A stretch of 64,000 nucleotides of DNA from Nostoc sp. HK-01 (GCA_003990705.1 AP018318.1:4901501-4965500), one strand, 5' to 3'. Shown: positions 54,240-63,522, counted from the stretch's first letter. A program made the numbers and translations. Notes: generated from the letters alone by a model not told the origin.

Positions 54240-56252
54240 ATGGCTGTTGCAACCCAATCCCTCGAAGAACTGTGTATTAACTCAATCCGCTTCTTGGCTG
54301 TCGACGCTATAGAAAAGGCAAAATCGGGACACCCAGGGCTGCCGATGGGCGCTGCTCCAATGGCATTTGTGCTATGGGATCGCTTTATGCGGTATAACCC
54401 CAAAAATCCCAAGTGGTTCAACCGCGATCGCTTTGTCTTGTCTGCTGGTCATGGTTCTATGTTGCAGTATGCGCTGCTCTACCTGACAGGCTACGACAGT
54501 GTAAGCATCGAAGATATCAAGCAATTTCGTCAGTGGGAATCTAAAACCCCTGGACACCCGGAAAACTTTATGACCGCTGGGGTAGAAGTTACCACCGGGC
54601 CTTTAGGACAAGGTATTGCCAATGCAGTCGGTTTAGCCATAGCAGAAGCTCATTTAGCAGCTAAGTTCAACAAACCCGATGCCAAAATTGTCGACCATTA
54701 TACTTATGTGATTTTAGGTGATGGTTGCAACATGGAAGGTGTTTCTGGTGAAGCAGCTTCTTTTGCTGGACACTTGGGATTAGGTAAACTAATTGCTTTA
54801 TATGACGACAACCACATCTCCATTGATGGTTCTACAGATGTGGCATTCACAGAAGATGTTTCTAAGCGTTTTGAAGCTTACGGTTGGCACGTTCTCCATG
54901 TCAAAGATGGCAACACCGATTTAGAAGCCATCCATAAAGCTATTGAAGAAGCAAAAGCTGTCACCGACAAACCATCGATGATTAAGGTGACAACAACTAT
55001 TGGTTATGGTTCTCCCAATAAAGCCAACACTGCTGGAATTCACGGTGCGGCTTTGGGTGGAGATGAAGTAGCATTGACCCGCAAAAATTTGGGTTGGGAA
55101 CAAGAGCCATTCGTGGTTCCTCAAGACGTTCTCAACCATACCCGCAAGGCAGTAGAACGCGGTGCAGGCTACGAAGCTGATTGGAACAAGGCATTTGCTG
55201 ACTACAAAGCTAAGTATCCTCAAGAAGCTGCTGAATTTGAGCGTTACCTCAGCGGCAAACTGGCTGACGGTTGGGATAAGGTACTCCCCACCTACACCCC
55301 CGAAGACAAAGGACTACCCACCCGTAAGCACTCAGAAACCTGCCTCAACAAGATAGCTGCGGTTTTGCCTGAACTCATTGGTGGTTCAGCTGACTTAACT
55401 CACTCTAACTTGACTGAAATCAAAGGCAAGGGCGACTTCCAAAAAGGACACTACCAAAACCCGAACATCCACTTTGGTGTACGGGAACACGCAATGGGCG
55501 CAATCTGTAACGGTATTGCCTTGCATGGTTCGGGATTAATTCCCTACGGTGCTACCTTCCTCATCTTCACAGATTACATGCGGGCTGCCATCCGCTTATC
55601 TGCCCTGTCTCAAGCTGGGTCGATTTGGGTAATGACTCACGACTCCATCGGTCAAGGTGAAGATGGCCCCACCCACCAACCAATCGAAACCTTAGCTTCC
55701 TTGCGGGCTATTCCTAATTTGACAGTGATTCGTCCCGCCGATGGTAACGAAACCTCTGGTGCTTATAAAGTAGCGGTTGAAAGATCAAAACAAAATGATC
55801 CTACTTTATTGGCATTCACTCGGCAAAACGTCCCCAACTTGGCAGGTACATCAATTGAGGGTGTCACTAAAGGTGGATACACTGTTGTAGATTCTGAGGG
55901 TACACCAGAGCTAATTATCATTGGTACTGGTTCAGAATTAAGCCTCGCTGTCACTGCTGCGGAGAAACTTGCAGCCGAAGGTAAGAAGGTGCGTGTAGTC
56001 TCCTTACCTGCTTGGGATTTATTTGAAGCGCAAGATGCAGCTTACAAAGAATCTGTTCTACCTAAAGCTGTTACCAAGCGTTTAGCAGTGGAAGCTGCTT
56101 CTAGCTTCGGTTGGCACAAGTATATTGGTACTGAAGGCGATACTGTAACTATTGATCGCTTTGGCGCTTCGGCTCCTGGTGGCGTTTGTTTAGAGAAGTT
56201 TGGCTTTAGTGTTGATAATGTATTAGCTAAGGCTAAACAACTGTTGGGTTAA
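54240..56252 (+). CDS. tkt: Transketolase
   Basis: 670 residues. N-terminal ThDP half: [34 protein letters not shown] and the ThDP motif [20 protein letters not shown] (exactly 20 residues of it). Pyrimidine half: [37 protein letters not shown] and RPADGNET. It moves two-carbon units between sugar phosphates in the Calvin cycle and pentose phosphate pathway. Full length; terminator directly after. Separate from the phosphoketolase-like gene at 38681. Confidence 0.97.
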   Translation: MAVATQSLEELCINSIRFLAVDAIEKAKSGHPGLPMGAAPMAFVLWDRFMRYNPKNPKWFNRDRFVLSAGHGSMLQYALLYLTGYDSVSIEDIKQFRQWESKTPGHPENFMTAGVEVTTGPLGQGIANAVGLAIAEAHLAAKFNKPDAKIVDHYTYVILGDGCNMEGVSGEAASFAGHLGLGKLIALYDDNHISIDGSTDVAFTEDVSKRFEAYGWHVLHVKDGNTDLEAIHKAIEEAKAVTDKPSMIKVTTTIGYGSPNKANTAGIHGAALGGDEVALTRKNLGWEQEPFVVPQDVLNHTRKAVERGAGYEADWNKAFADYKAKYPQEAAEFERYLSGKLADGWDKVLPTYTPEDKGLPTRKHSETCLNKIAAVLPELIGGSADLTHSNLTEIKGKGDFQKGHYQNPNIHFGVREHAMGAICNGIALHGSGLIPYGATFLIFTDYMRAAIRLSALSQAGSIWVMTHDSIGQGEDGPTHQPIETLASLRAIPNLTVIRPADGNETSGAYKVAVERSKQNDPTLLAFTRQNVPNLAGTSIEGVTKGGYTVVDSEGTPELIIIGTGSELSLAVTAAEKLAAEGKKVRVVSLPAWDLFEAQDAAYKESVLPKAVTKRLAVEAASSFGWHKYIGTEGDTVTIDRFGASAPGGVCLEKFGFSVDNVLAKAKQLLG

Positions 56253-56285
56253 TCGCAACAGCCAACATATTCTCTGAATTTGCTA

Positions 56286-56313
56286 GGGTGGGTAAATTGC
56301 CTGCCCTTTTTTT
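56286..56313 (+). terminator. Terminator after tkt
   Basis: GGGTGGG and CCTGCCC pair (two wobbles) around a seven-base loop and run into TTTTTTT, 33 bp after the stop codon. Confidence 0.7.
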
Positions 56314-56380
56314 GTTTTTTATATGACTTACGCATAAAAACGAAAAATCCAGCTTGGGGAGAGGGTTAAGTAGGAGATTT

Positions 56381-56421
56381 AGATCCCCGACTTTTTTGAA
56401 AAGTCGGGGATCTGGTTTTTT
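56381..56421. repeat. Dispersed palindrome, copy 2, with T-run
   Basis: AGATCCCCGACTTTT (56381-56395) and its exact complement (56399-56413) form a 15-bp stem with a three-base loop, followed by GGTTTTTT. It is the same family as 31096-31128 and could act as a second terminator for tkt. Confidence 0.8.
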
Positions 56422-56498
56422 GAACGATCGCCTAAAATTAGTAAGTCTTAACCAACAAAAAGCGATCGCATTTATTCAACCATCAAACTAGATTTGAT

Positions 56499-57011
56499 AT
56501 GTCAATCGAATATCCAGAATATTGGACACACCGTCAATGGATGAGTCGGGCGTTAGAAATTGCCCAAGCCGCAGGAGCAACGGGTGAAATTCCAGTCGGT
56601 GCTGTCATCGTAGATAGTCAGGGAAATTTGATTGCTGAAGGTGAAAACCGCAAAGAACGGGACAAAGACCCCACAGCCCACGCGGAAATTGTCGCAATTA
56701 AAGCAGCGTCTCAAAGCTTAAATAGCTGGCGATTGCATGAATGCACCTTATATGTAACTTTAGAACCTTGCCCGATGTGTGCAGGTGCGATCGTGCAATC
56801 GCGTTTAAGAACACTTGTTTATGGAGTGGACGATACCAAAACTGGCGCAATTCGGACTGTTCTTAACATTCCCGATAGTGCTGCGTCTAATCATCGTCTA
56901 CAAGTCTTGGCAGGCATACTAGAATCAGCTTGCCGTCAACATTTACAAGCTTGGTTTGCAACTCGCAGACTTCAACAAAAAACCACAGACAGCAAAAAAA
57001 CTGTCCAATAA
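56499..57011 (+). CDS. tadA: tRNA adenosine(34) deaminase
   Basis: 170 residues. Zinc ligands and proton shuttle in PTAHAEIVAIKAAS and LEPCPMCAGAIVQSR. GEIPVGAVIVDSQG and YGVDDTKTGA are family marks. It converts adenosine to inosine at the wobble position of tRNA-Arg(ACG). Cytoplasmic. The acyltransferase gene starts 85 bp downstream on the same strand. Confidence 0.93.
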   Translation: MSIEYPEYWTHRQWMSRALEIAQAAGATGEIPVGAVIVDSQGNLIAEGENRKERDKDPTAHAEIVAIKAASQSLNSWRLHECTLYVTLEPCPMCAGAIVQSRLRTLVYGVDDTKTGAIRTVLNIPDSAASNHRLQVLAGILESACRQHLQAWFATRRLQQKTTDSKKTVQ

Positions 57012-57096
57012 CAACTACACAATTGATAGAAGAGAATTTACGGTTTAACTAATCACTCTTTCAGAACCCTGTACTGGGCAATTCGCAGCTACCGAC

Positions 57097-57867
57097 ATGA
57101 TAAAATTCGACTTTTCCAAAGATACGTACAAGCCAAAGCCAATAGCACTGAATTCAGAAAATCATCAGGTGGCTGATGCAGCCTCACAAGTTTCTCCTTT
57201 GTTAGGGCCGATGGCGTATACTTTGGGACGGCATCTAGTTTTACCTTTGTTCTTTGGCAGAATTACAATCACAGGACAACATAATATTCCTACAACAGGG
57301 CCGATTATCCTCGCACCTACCCACCGAGCGCGTTGGGATGCCTTACTTGTCCCTTATGCTACTTCTCTGATCACTGGTAATGATTTACGCTTCATGGTGA
57401 CAATCACGGAATGCCAAGGGCTACAAGGCTGGTTTGTGCGTCATTTAGGCGGATTTCCTGTCGATACCCAACATCCCACCATTTCTACCTTAAGGCACGG
57501 AGTTTCGTTACTTCAGCAAAGAAAAACCTTAGTAATTTTTCCTGAAGGTGGTATTTTCCGTGATGGCAAGGTTCATGCTTTAAAAACAGGAATTGCCCGT
57601 TTATCTTTGAGTGCTGAAACCAATCACCCAGGACTAGGAGTCAAAATTGTGCCTATGAGTATCAATTACAGCGAACCCTATCCTAACTGGGGTACAGATG
57701 TGAACATTAACATTGGCAACCCCATCAATGTTGCAGAATACACCAATGGCTCAATTAAACAAAATGCTAAACGTCTGACAGAAGACTTAGCCAAGGAACT
57801 GCAACACTTAAATCATCAAGAATCAGAAGTCACTAGTAGTCAGTGGTCAATGGTTAATGGTCAATAA
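57097..57867 (+). CDS. 1-acyl-sn-glycerol-3-phosphate acyltransferase (PlsC family)
   Basis: 256 residues. The family motifs are APTHRARWDALLVP (HX4D, catalytic histidine) and LVIFPEGGIFRDGKVHALK, with VRHLGGFPVDTQHPT between. It attaches an acyl chain to lysophosphatidate or a similar lipid at the membrane. A second isoform is often present in cyanobacteria, so the substrate may differ. The last ten residues (SSQWSMVNGQ) are encoded by an intergenic-type GGTCAATGG repeat that has carried the frame past its ancestral end. Confidence 0.85.
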   Translation: MIKFDFSKDTYKPKPIALNSENHQVADAASQVSPLLGPMAYTLGRHLVLPLFFGRITITGQHNIPTTGPIILAPTHRARWDALLVPYATSLITGNDLRFMVTITECQGLQGWFVRHLGGFPVDTQHPTISTLRHGVSLLQQRKTLVIFPEGGIFRDGKVHALKTGIARLSLSAETNHPGLGVKIVPMSINYSEPYPNWGTDVNINIGNPINVAEYTNGSIKQNAKRLTEDLAKELQHLNHQESEVTSSQWSMVNGQ

Positions 57868-57933
57868 TGAACAGGGAACAGGCAATAGTTTAGAGTGTTT
57901 CATTTCTATTTCCATATTTTCTTTGTCCTTTAT

Positions 57934-60036
57934 TTAATTGCCAATGACTAATTCCCAACTATTTAATCTGCCGATATCTTGCGGGGCATAATCTATTAAC
58001 CACAATTGCCAGCGCCCTTGACCAGATAAAGATAGTAACTGCTTGAGGGCTGGATGCGATCGCACACTATAACTCATTTGCAAGTTAGTCTTTCTACCCA
58101 AAGTCCGATTCTGTAACAATACTTGCTGATTATTCGGTGCTATTAAATAAATTTCTAAATCACCTAAAAAATCGTGGGTGACATTCACATTCACTTGAAT
58201 ATCTCTCACGACAATAGATTCATTAATAGCGATCGCACTTTTAACTCCCTGGCGATCGTTATCAGGAATTCCGACTTGGTTGGTATTACTTAACCGCAAT
58301 TGTTGGCTAACAGGTGATGCAGTTTCTCGCATTTGCTTGGCGGCTTGGACGGCTTTAGCCGCGTTGACTTTGCCATAGCCAAACCACTGGGAATGACCAT
58401 TCCCATCGTACGTACCGCCCTTTAAACTTAATTGGGGGTCAACATTAGGGTCAACGATTTTATCAGCAGTTTCTTGTAAGATGCGTTTAACTTGTTGAGC
58501 AGTTAAATCAGGATTTGCTGATAAAACCAAAGCCGCCACCCCAGCCACCACAGGCGTAGCACTAGAAGTCCCGCCAAAATTACTAATAAAATCGCCTTTT
58601 TCGTAACCTGCTGCGCCTATTTGGTCTGTAGTGAACACACCCAACCCGCTAAGATAAGATGCGATCGCAGGTTGTGTATATACATAACCCTTCGCGGGAA
58701 ATGACATTCCTGGTGGAGCATTATTACTAGGCGCACACACAGCAATACTATCTCCCCAATTACTGTAAGCAGCTTTTTTATTCAAACTAGTCGAAGCAGC
58801 AACAGCCATCACATCAGGATGTACCGCAAAGCCACTGAGCCAATTTGTTTTTCCTTGTAAAATTTTATCTGGCCAATTCTGTTCCACCACAGTACCGTTA
58901 ATTGGACGGTTAGCATTGCCAGCCGCAAATAAAATCACACAGCCCTTGCCATTCCTTCCTTTGGTAGCGGCACGGGTAATAGCTGCCCCTTGGCGCAAAG
59001 ACAATGGGAAGTAAACAGCAGAAGCTCCCCAGCTGCAAGAAATTACACTCGCGCCCTTCTCAATTGCCCAGCCAAAAATTTGCTCAACAGATTCATCATC
59101 TAAATAACCAGTAGTACGAATGGGCATAAATGCACAACCAGGGGCAACCCCAACAATTCCTGCACCATTCTCTTCTGCTACCGCTACCCCAGCACAGGCT
59201 GTGCCGTGGCTAGTTTCCTTAGCATCAGGTAACGGTAAAAAATCATTTTGTTTTAAATCTCTAGGGGCAACAACTTTACCTGAACCTTGAAAATCAGGGT
59301 GATTTAAATCAAAGGAATCATCTACCACCGCCAAAACTACAGAACGCACACCGCGCGTGATATCCCAAGCCTTTTCCACCGAGATATGCGAACCTAAGAC
59401 TAATTCTTCACCGCCACTATGATTTAAGTACCACTGTTGTGTATAAAGTGGATCACGAGGTTTGTAATGGGTCTCGCTGTTAATGATAATGTTAGGTTCA
59501 GCTGCTAAAACTTCTTTTAGTCCTTGCAGTTGGTTAGTAATTTTAATTGGGTTTTCTGTGGCTTGTTTGCTAACTAAAAATACAAAAGTGTTAGATATAC
59601 CAAGAACAGGTTTATCTTGAATTAAACTGTATGTGCTGGCTATAGTATTAATTCTGGCAGCTTCTACACCATCGGCAAATTGAATAGTGATTTGGTCGCC
59701 TAAGTAAACAAAAGTACCAGGATTACTTTTACTTATGTAAACATGGCTGGCAAAGGCTACATTTACAGCCCCACGGGCTTGAGCCATTGCTGTGTCTAAT
59801 TGGTTAGGTGCTATCGTAAACAATTCTAGTTGCGCTTGAGGAATACTTCGCTGCCAAATGCCCCAACTTACCTGAGATAATTGTTGAGGTGTAAAATCGG
59901 TAGCTGGGCGGATGGTGAAGCGGTCTGTAGCTTTTTCTAACACTAATTCTTCACCACCGCGTTGCAAAACAACTCCCACATTGCTTGCTGGTACACCTGT
60001 GGTTGGAAGATCAGAGGAATTGATGCGATCGCTCAT
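57934..60036 (-). CDS. prcA: Subtilisin-like serine protease with P domain, PrcA-like
   Basis: 700 residues. After a 190-residue N-terminal region comes the S8 catalytic domain: Asp in LAVVDDSFDLNHPDF, His in SHGTACAGVAVAE, oxyanion Asn in LFAAGNANRP and Ser in GGTSSATPVVAGVAALV. The last 130 residues form a P (Homo B) domain (VNVTHDFLGDLEIYLIAPN, ending WELVIGN). There is no signal peptide. This fits the calcium-dependent protease described from Anabaena (PrcA), thought to be intracellular or periplasmic; I have not compared sequences directly. It is alone on its strand. Confidence 0.85.
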   Translation of the reverse strand: MSDRINSSDLPTTGVPASNVGVVLQRGGEELVLEKATDRFTIRPATDFTPQQLSQVSWGIWQRSIPQAQLELFTIAPNQLDTAMAQARGAVNVAFASHVYISKSNPGTFVYLGDQITIQFADGVEAARINTIASTYSLIQDKPVLGISNTFVFLVSKQATENPIKITNQLQGLKEVLAAEPNIIINSETHYKPRDPLYTQQWYLNHSGGEELVLGSHISVEKAWDITRGVRSVVLAVVDDSFDLNHPDFQGSGKVVAPRDLKQNDFLPLPDAKETSHGTACAGVAVAEENGAGIVGVAPGCAFMPIRTTGYLDDESVEQIFGWAIEKGASVISCSWGASAVYFPLSLRQGAAITRAATKGRNGKGCVILFAAGNANRPINGTVVEQNWPDKILQGKTNWLSGFAVHPDVMAVAASTSLNKKAAYSNWGDSIAVCAPSNNAPPGMSFPAKGYVYTQPAIASYLSGLGVFTTDQIGAAGYEKGDFISNFGGTSSATPVVAGVAALVLSANPDLTAQQVKRILQETADKIVDPNVDPQLSLKGGTYDGNGHSQWFGYGKVNAAKAVQAAKQMRETASPVSQQLRLSNTNQVGIPDNDRQGVKSAIAINESIVVRDIQVNVNVTHDFLGDLEIYLIAPNNQQVLLQNRTLGRKTNLQMSYSVRSHPALKQLLSLSGQGRWQLWLIDYAPQDIGRLNSWELVIGN

Positions 60037-60208
60037 AGGGGACGATGGTAATTCGTATACAGAGGCACTGGGAACTCGATTAAACCGATTTTCAGTCTAA
60101 AACAAAGAAACCAAGTATATAGCTGTGTTTTATTTAAAACGAAAACAAAGTTAAGATACCCAAAGTTTCCCGTAGTATTTGTATATATTTGTCACACCAG
60201 TTTAATCC

Positions 60209-60802
60209 ATGAAAATAGCTGCAACTGCGCCTTTAATCGGCCTCAGTTCCTTCTCAGTCATCGTCATCTTGAGTTTGCTATCACCTGCAAACGCTCAGGT
60301 ACAGCTTTATAGCCAACAAGCACAGCCCATCGACCCCAATGCGCCCAATAATCTCCGTCCTGCTGCCCAAAATAATAGCCTTTTAAGCATTGAGGGAGGG
60401 GAGCGACTGATGAAAGAGGCAGAAGCAGCTGTTTCCGCCCAAAACTATGCCTTAGCCGCCAAAAAACTCCAAGAAGCAAGGCAAGTTTATAATCAGCTAT
60501 CTAATTTTTATCAAGAACTAAACTCCAGCTTTTCTGGTATTGACCTGAGAGTTTCTGATTCTCAACGTCAAAAAGCTTTATTAACTGCCCAAAAGCGAGA
60601 TGAAGCTACCTATCAATTAGCACTAGTACATCGCGCCCAAAATCAGCCAGAATTAGCTGTGCCATTATTAATTCAAATTGTTAAAAGTCAAAACCCTACA
60701 AGAGATTTAGGTAAAAAAGCATATCAACAGCTATTTGAATTGGGTTTTGTTGATACTCCCTACCCTAGACAAGGTAGCGGCGGTTCAACTTCTCAAAAAT
60801 AA
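60209..60802 (+). CDS. Exported helical (TPR-like) protein of unknown function
   Basis: 197 residues. A signal peptide (about 1-30) ends in SPANAQV. Helical repeats follow: GERLMKEAEAAVSAQNYALA, AKKLQEARQVYNQLSNFYQE and TYQLALVHRAQNQPELAVPL, which look like tetratricopeptide-type helix pairs. The tail is Gly/Ser-rich. Related proteins seem common in cyanobacteria; the function is unknown. It diverges from the protease gene and lies upstream of bolA. Confidence 0.7.
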   Translation: MKIAATAPLIGLSSFSVIVILSLLSPANAQVQLYSQQAQPIDPNAPNNLRPAAQNNSLLSIEGGERLMKEAEAAVSAQNYALAAKKLQEARQVYNQLSNFYQELNSSFSGIDLRVSDSQRQKALLTAQKRDEATYQLALVHRAQNQPELAVPLLIQIVKSQNPTRDLGKKAYQQLFELGFVDTPYPRQGSGGSTSQK

Positions 60803-60904
60803 ATCTTGGTCATTGGTCATTCTCCCCTGCCCCTCTGCTCCCCTGCCTCTTCTTCCTCCCTAATCTGCTAATAATAGAGAAGTAAGTTTTTTTCAGGAAT
60901 TGCG

Positions 60905-61141
60905 ATGATTAGTCCGCAGCAGATTGAAGATATGATCAAGGCGGAACTGCCAGATGCTCAGATACAAGTGCAAGACTTGACAGGTGGCGGAGACCACTAT
61001 CAAGTCACTGTCGTATCATCGCAGTTTGCAGGTAAAGGACTGGTGCAGCAACATCAGTTAGTTTATGGTGCGTTGCGGCAAGCTATGTCAACTGAAGCAA
61101 TTCACGCCTTGGCAGTTAAAACATTTACGCCGGAAACTTAA
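60905..61141 (+). CDS. BolA-family protein
   Basis: 78 residues: [40 protein letters not shown] and [20 protein letters not shown], then [11 protein letters not shown]. The class II KH-like fold with the invariant histidine (in IHALAVKT) is typical of BolA2-type proteins. They bind [2Fe-2S] clusters together with monothiol glutaredoxins, and the CGFS glutaredoxin gene is next, 97 bp downstream. Together they likely handle iron-sulfur cluster trafficking or iron sensing. Confidence 0.93.
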   Translation: MISPQQIEDMIKAELPDAQIQVQDLTGGGDHYQVTVVSSQFAGKGLVQQHQLVYGALRQAMSTEAIHALAVKTFTPET

Positions 61142-61237
61142 AAGACAACAGCCACTTCGTCAAATCAATAGTGACTAGCTATTTTGAGCATTAACTATTG
61201 ATTTTTTCATATCAGTAACATAGGAAACAAAAATACC

Positions 61238-61561
61238 ATGACACCAGAACTTCAAGAGAAAATTGATAACTTAGTCAAAGAAAACAAAATTTTGGTTTTC
61301 ATGAAGGGAACTAAGTTAATGCCTCAATGTGGTTTTTCTAACAACGTTGTCCAAATTCTCAATACTTTAGGTGTTCCCTTCGAGACTATTGATGTTCTTG
61401 CTGATAGTGAAATTCGCCAAGGAATTAAAGAATATTCCGAATGGCCGACTATTCCTCAAGTTTATATTGATGGTAAATTTATCGGTGGTTCCGATATCCT
61501 CATTGAACTTTATCAAAAGGGTCAATTGCAGGAATTAGTAGAAGTTGCTCTAGCTTCATAA
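61238..61561 (+). CDS. grxD: Monothiol glutaredoxin (Grx4/GrxD type)
   Basis: 107 residues. The active-site motif is CGFS, in MKGTKLMPQCGFSNNVVQIL. Also present are EWPTIPQVYIDGKFIGGSDI for glutathione binding. Such proteins carry a glutathione-coordinated [2Fe-2S] cluster and partner with BolA, which is encoded directly upstream. The terminator at 61651 closes the pair. ATG 61238 with GGAAA upstream. Confidence 0.95.
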   Translation: MTPELQEKIDNLVKENKILVFMKGTKLMPQCGFSNNVVQILNTLGVPFETIDVLADSEIRQGIKEYSEWPTIPQVYIDGKFIGGSDILIELYQKGQLQELVEVALAS

Positions 61562-61650
61562 GTTCTACTAGAAGCCAGGAGGCAGCAGGCAAAACAGCAC
61601 TGTTCCTGACCTCACTCCTTCAAAAGGCAAAACTAATCTGAAATCTTACA

Positions 61651-61678
61651 AAAAAGCCCCTAGTAATGGGGCTTTTTT
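61651..61678 (+). terminator. Terminator after grxD
   Basis: AAAAGCCCC and GGGGCTTTT pair around TAGTAAT and end in TTTTTT, a textbook intrinsic terminator 90 bp after the grxD stop. The rest of the 381-bp gap holds a promoter-like pair at 61869 and no gene. Confidence 0.92.
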
Positions 61679-61868
61679 GATGGACTACGCTTCCCAAAGC
61701 AGAAAAATTACTCAGCGGTTATCAGTAAGTAGCGAATAAAAATTTTCTGCTTTTTTTAATTCAAATCACGATATTAAACACCCCTCAGTAGAATTAACAA
61801 AATTACCACGAGTCTGAGGGGATGTTTTTCCCAGAAAAATCTCTCCCAAAATGAATACCACTATTCAC

Positions 61869-61896
61869 TTGATCAAGACAGATAATATGTTATAAT
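61869..61896 (+). promoter_or_regulatory. Possible promoter facing into the DUF6761-like gene
   Basis: TTGATC (61869-61874) and TATAAT (61891-61896) are 16 bp apart on the plus strand. Transcription would begin near 61903 and enter the large hairpin at 61913-61955, antisense to the 3' end of the minus-strand gene. A good match on sequence only. Confidence 0.5.
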
Positions 61897-61912
61897 CATC
61901 TGCGTCGATCTA

Positions 61913-61955
61913 CGATTACTTCTAATGTTTAGAGTAAAAACATTAGAAGTAATCG
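61913..61955. terminator. Perfect 18-bp hairpin overlapping a gene's 3' end
   Basis: Arms at 61913-61930 and 61938-61955 are exact complements with the loop AGAGTAA. The right arm includes the last codons and stop of the minus-strand gene at 61943. It has no T-run on the minus strand, so it may protect or shape the message as well as slow transcription. Confidence 0.7.
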
Positions 61956-62191
61956 TGTTGTGGTTGCGGTTCCGGCATCGCAAAATTTGAGCCATCGTAC
62001 AAGTAGCGGCTGGCTTCCTCTTCTAGACGATGAATCAAATATGGCTCGATAGCGTTGCTATGTCGCAGTGCGGCTAGATATCCATCCAAATACATCCGCA
62101 TATCGTCCATACGATAACCGCGATTCCATAGCTCGACGAAGGCGTCTGTGAGTCTTTGGTAATAGCGGATGGTTTGTGTGTCTTGAAGCAT
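61943..62191 (-). CDS. Small conserved cyanobacterial protein (DUF6761-like)
   Basis: 82 residues: MLQDTQTIRYYQRLTDAFVE, LWNRGYRMDDMRMYLDGYLA and ALRHSNAIEPYLIHRLEEEA, then a proline-rich tail with MPEPQPQHDYF. Mostly helical, no membrane segment. I recall close relatives across cyanobacteria under the DUF6761 label, with no known role. ATG 62191. The stop codon lies in a perfect 18-bp inverted repeat. Confidence 0.8.
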   Translation of the reverse strand: MLQDTQTIRYYQRLTDAFVELWNRGYRMDDMRMYLDGYLAALRHSNAIEPYLIHRLEEEASRYLYDGSNFAMPEPQPQHDYF

Positions 62192-62754
62192 AACTGCTGT
62201 TTAGATCTCTTTGGAATGAGAATTGTAAATGATTAACGCTGAAATGTGAAGTGCCACTTTCGCTTTTTTTGCGTTTTTGGCATATAACTTATGCCAACGA
62301 ATCTGCTTTGATCTGCCCCCTCAAGCAGCTACAGCGTATTTAGATCCTATTCCAGAAAACTGGGAAATTAATTGCTTAGTAATTGATTCTTATGATTTTT
62401 TCTCTCAACAACTTGGTGTTGGTAGCTCAGGTTAAGCTTGATCAAGCTGAATCTGCACTCTAAAGCCAAGGCTGAACGATAATTGCAGTAATGGGTGTTT
62501 GGTTGAGTAGAAGTTCTTGATCAAGTTACATTTTGCTAAAAGCAAGATGATTGTTAAGAAGAACTTTTGATAAGTCTAACAAAAATTTAAGAATATTACT
62601 AATTAACCTTGGAAATAGGCTTAGGTTGAAGATAGTGCCAACATTTCTGGGCGTAAATCTCAAACGAATTCCCATTAGAAGTAGCAAAGGCTACAAAACC
62701 TTGAGCATGAGCTTGTTACTTTGAAAGTCATCAACGCTAAGGGGTCTTACCGCC
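62192..62754. other. Intergenic region upstream of the response regulator
   Basis: 563 bp. It contains the protein-like open frame listed separately (62277-62435), several TTGATCAAG dyads (62436-62449 region and near 62516) and a GC-poor stretch. TAAGGGGTC at 62739-62747 is the likely ribosome-binding site for the GTG at 62755. No RNA gene recognised. Confidence 0.5.
62277..62435 (+). pseudogene. Possible gene remnant
   Basis: A frame of 52 codons from TTG 62277 to TAA 62435 encodes protein-like sequence (FDLPPQAATAYLDPIPENWE, then INCLVIDSYDFFSQQLGVGS). It has no ATG and no clear ribosome-binding site. It may be the end of a decayed gene; I do not recognise it. Confidence 0.25.
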
Positions 62755-63522
62755 GTGGGTTCGGTTTGTATTGAAATCGTTGAGGGGAATCCCCATCTAA
62801 GGTCGTTGCTGGGTTGGCACTTGCAACAATTGGAATATAGGGTAAATCAAGCTGCCAGCATTTATCAAGCAAGGGAAGTGTTTTTAACCCATCAACCTAC
62901 TCTAGTTATTCTAGATGCGGATCTGCCTGATGGAGATGGTATCGAGTTTTGCCGTTGGTTGCATCGTCAACAACAGCCTTTAATCTTAATGCTGTCTGCA
63001 CGTAGCAATGAAGCGGATGTTGTCGCAGGTCTGAAGGCGGGGGCCGATGATTATCTCAGCAAACCTTTTGGAATGCAAGAATTTTTGGCTAGGGTTGAGG
63101 CGTTAATTCGCCGTAAGCGTACGCCCACTGCACCAGCATACCTGGACTATGGCACTTTGCAAATTGATTTAGTGCAGCGTCGCGTCCGGTTCCAAGGGGA
63201 GTTTATTGATTTAACGCCCCAGGAATTTAGTTTGCTGTATGTATTGGCGCAAGCTGGCGGAGTTCCTTTGTCTCGGTCAGAATTGCTGCGTCGTGCTTGG
63301 CCAGATGCAATTGATAACCCGCGCACAATTGACACTCATGTTTTATCGCTACGCAAAAAAGTAGAACTTGATCCCCGCCAACCTAGTTTGATTCAAACTA
63401 TTCGGAATGTGGGATACAGATTTAACATGGAAATTTTGAATGCTAATCTTCCCCAATCACAAACAAAGTTAGCAAAAGAAAGGTTTAGTAATCAACGTCC
63501 AACACTTACTACTCAACGGTGA
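62755..63522 (+). CDS. OmpR-family response regulator with atypical receiver
   Basis: 255 residues from GTG 62755. The receiver has the phospho-acceptor D54 in LVILDADLPDGDG and the lysine in YLSKPFG, but the acidic pocket that normally reads D-D/E near residues 10-11 is E-G (IEIVEGNPHL), which may weaken phosphorylation. The C-terminal winged helix is typical: IDLTPQEFSLLYVLAQAGG, RSELLRRAWPD, TIDTHVLSLRKKVELDPRQP and TIRNVGYRF. No kinase gene is adjacent. It converges on the ABC ATPase gene. Target genes unknown. Confidence 0.9.
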   Translation: MGSVCIEIVEGNPHLRSLLGWHLQQLEYRVNQAASIYQAREVFLTHQPTLVILDADLPDGDGIEFCRWLHRQQQPLILMLSARSNEADVVAGLKAGADDYLSKPFGMQEFLARVEALIRRKRTPTAPAYLDYGTLQIDLVQRRVRFQGEFIDLTPQEFSLLYVLAQAGGVPLSRSELLRRAWPDAIDNPRTIDTHVLSLRKKVELDPRQPSLIQTIRNVGYRFNMEILNANLPQSQTKLAKERFSNQRPTLTTQR

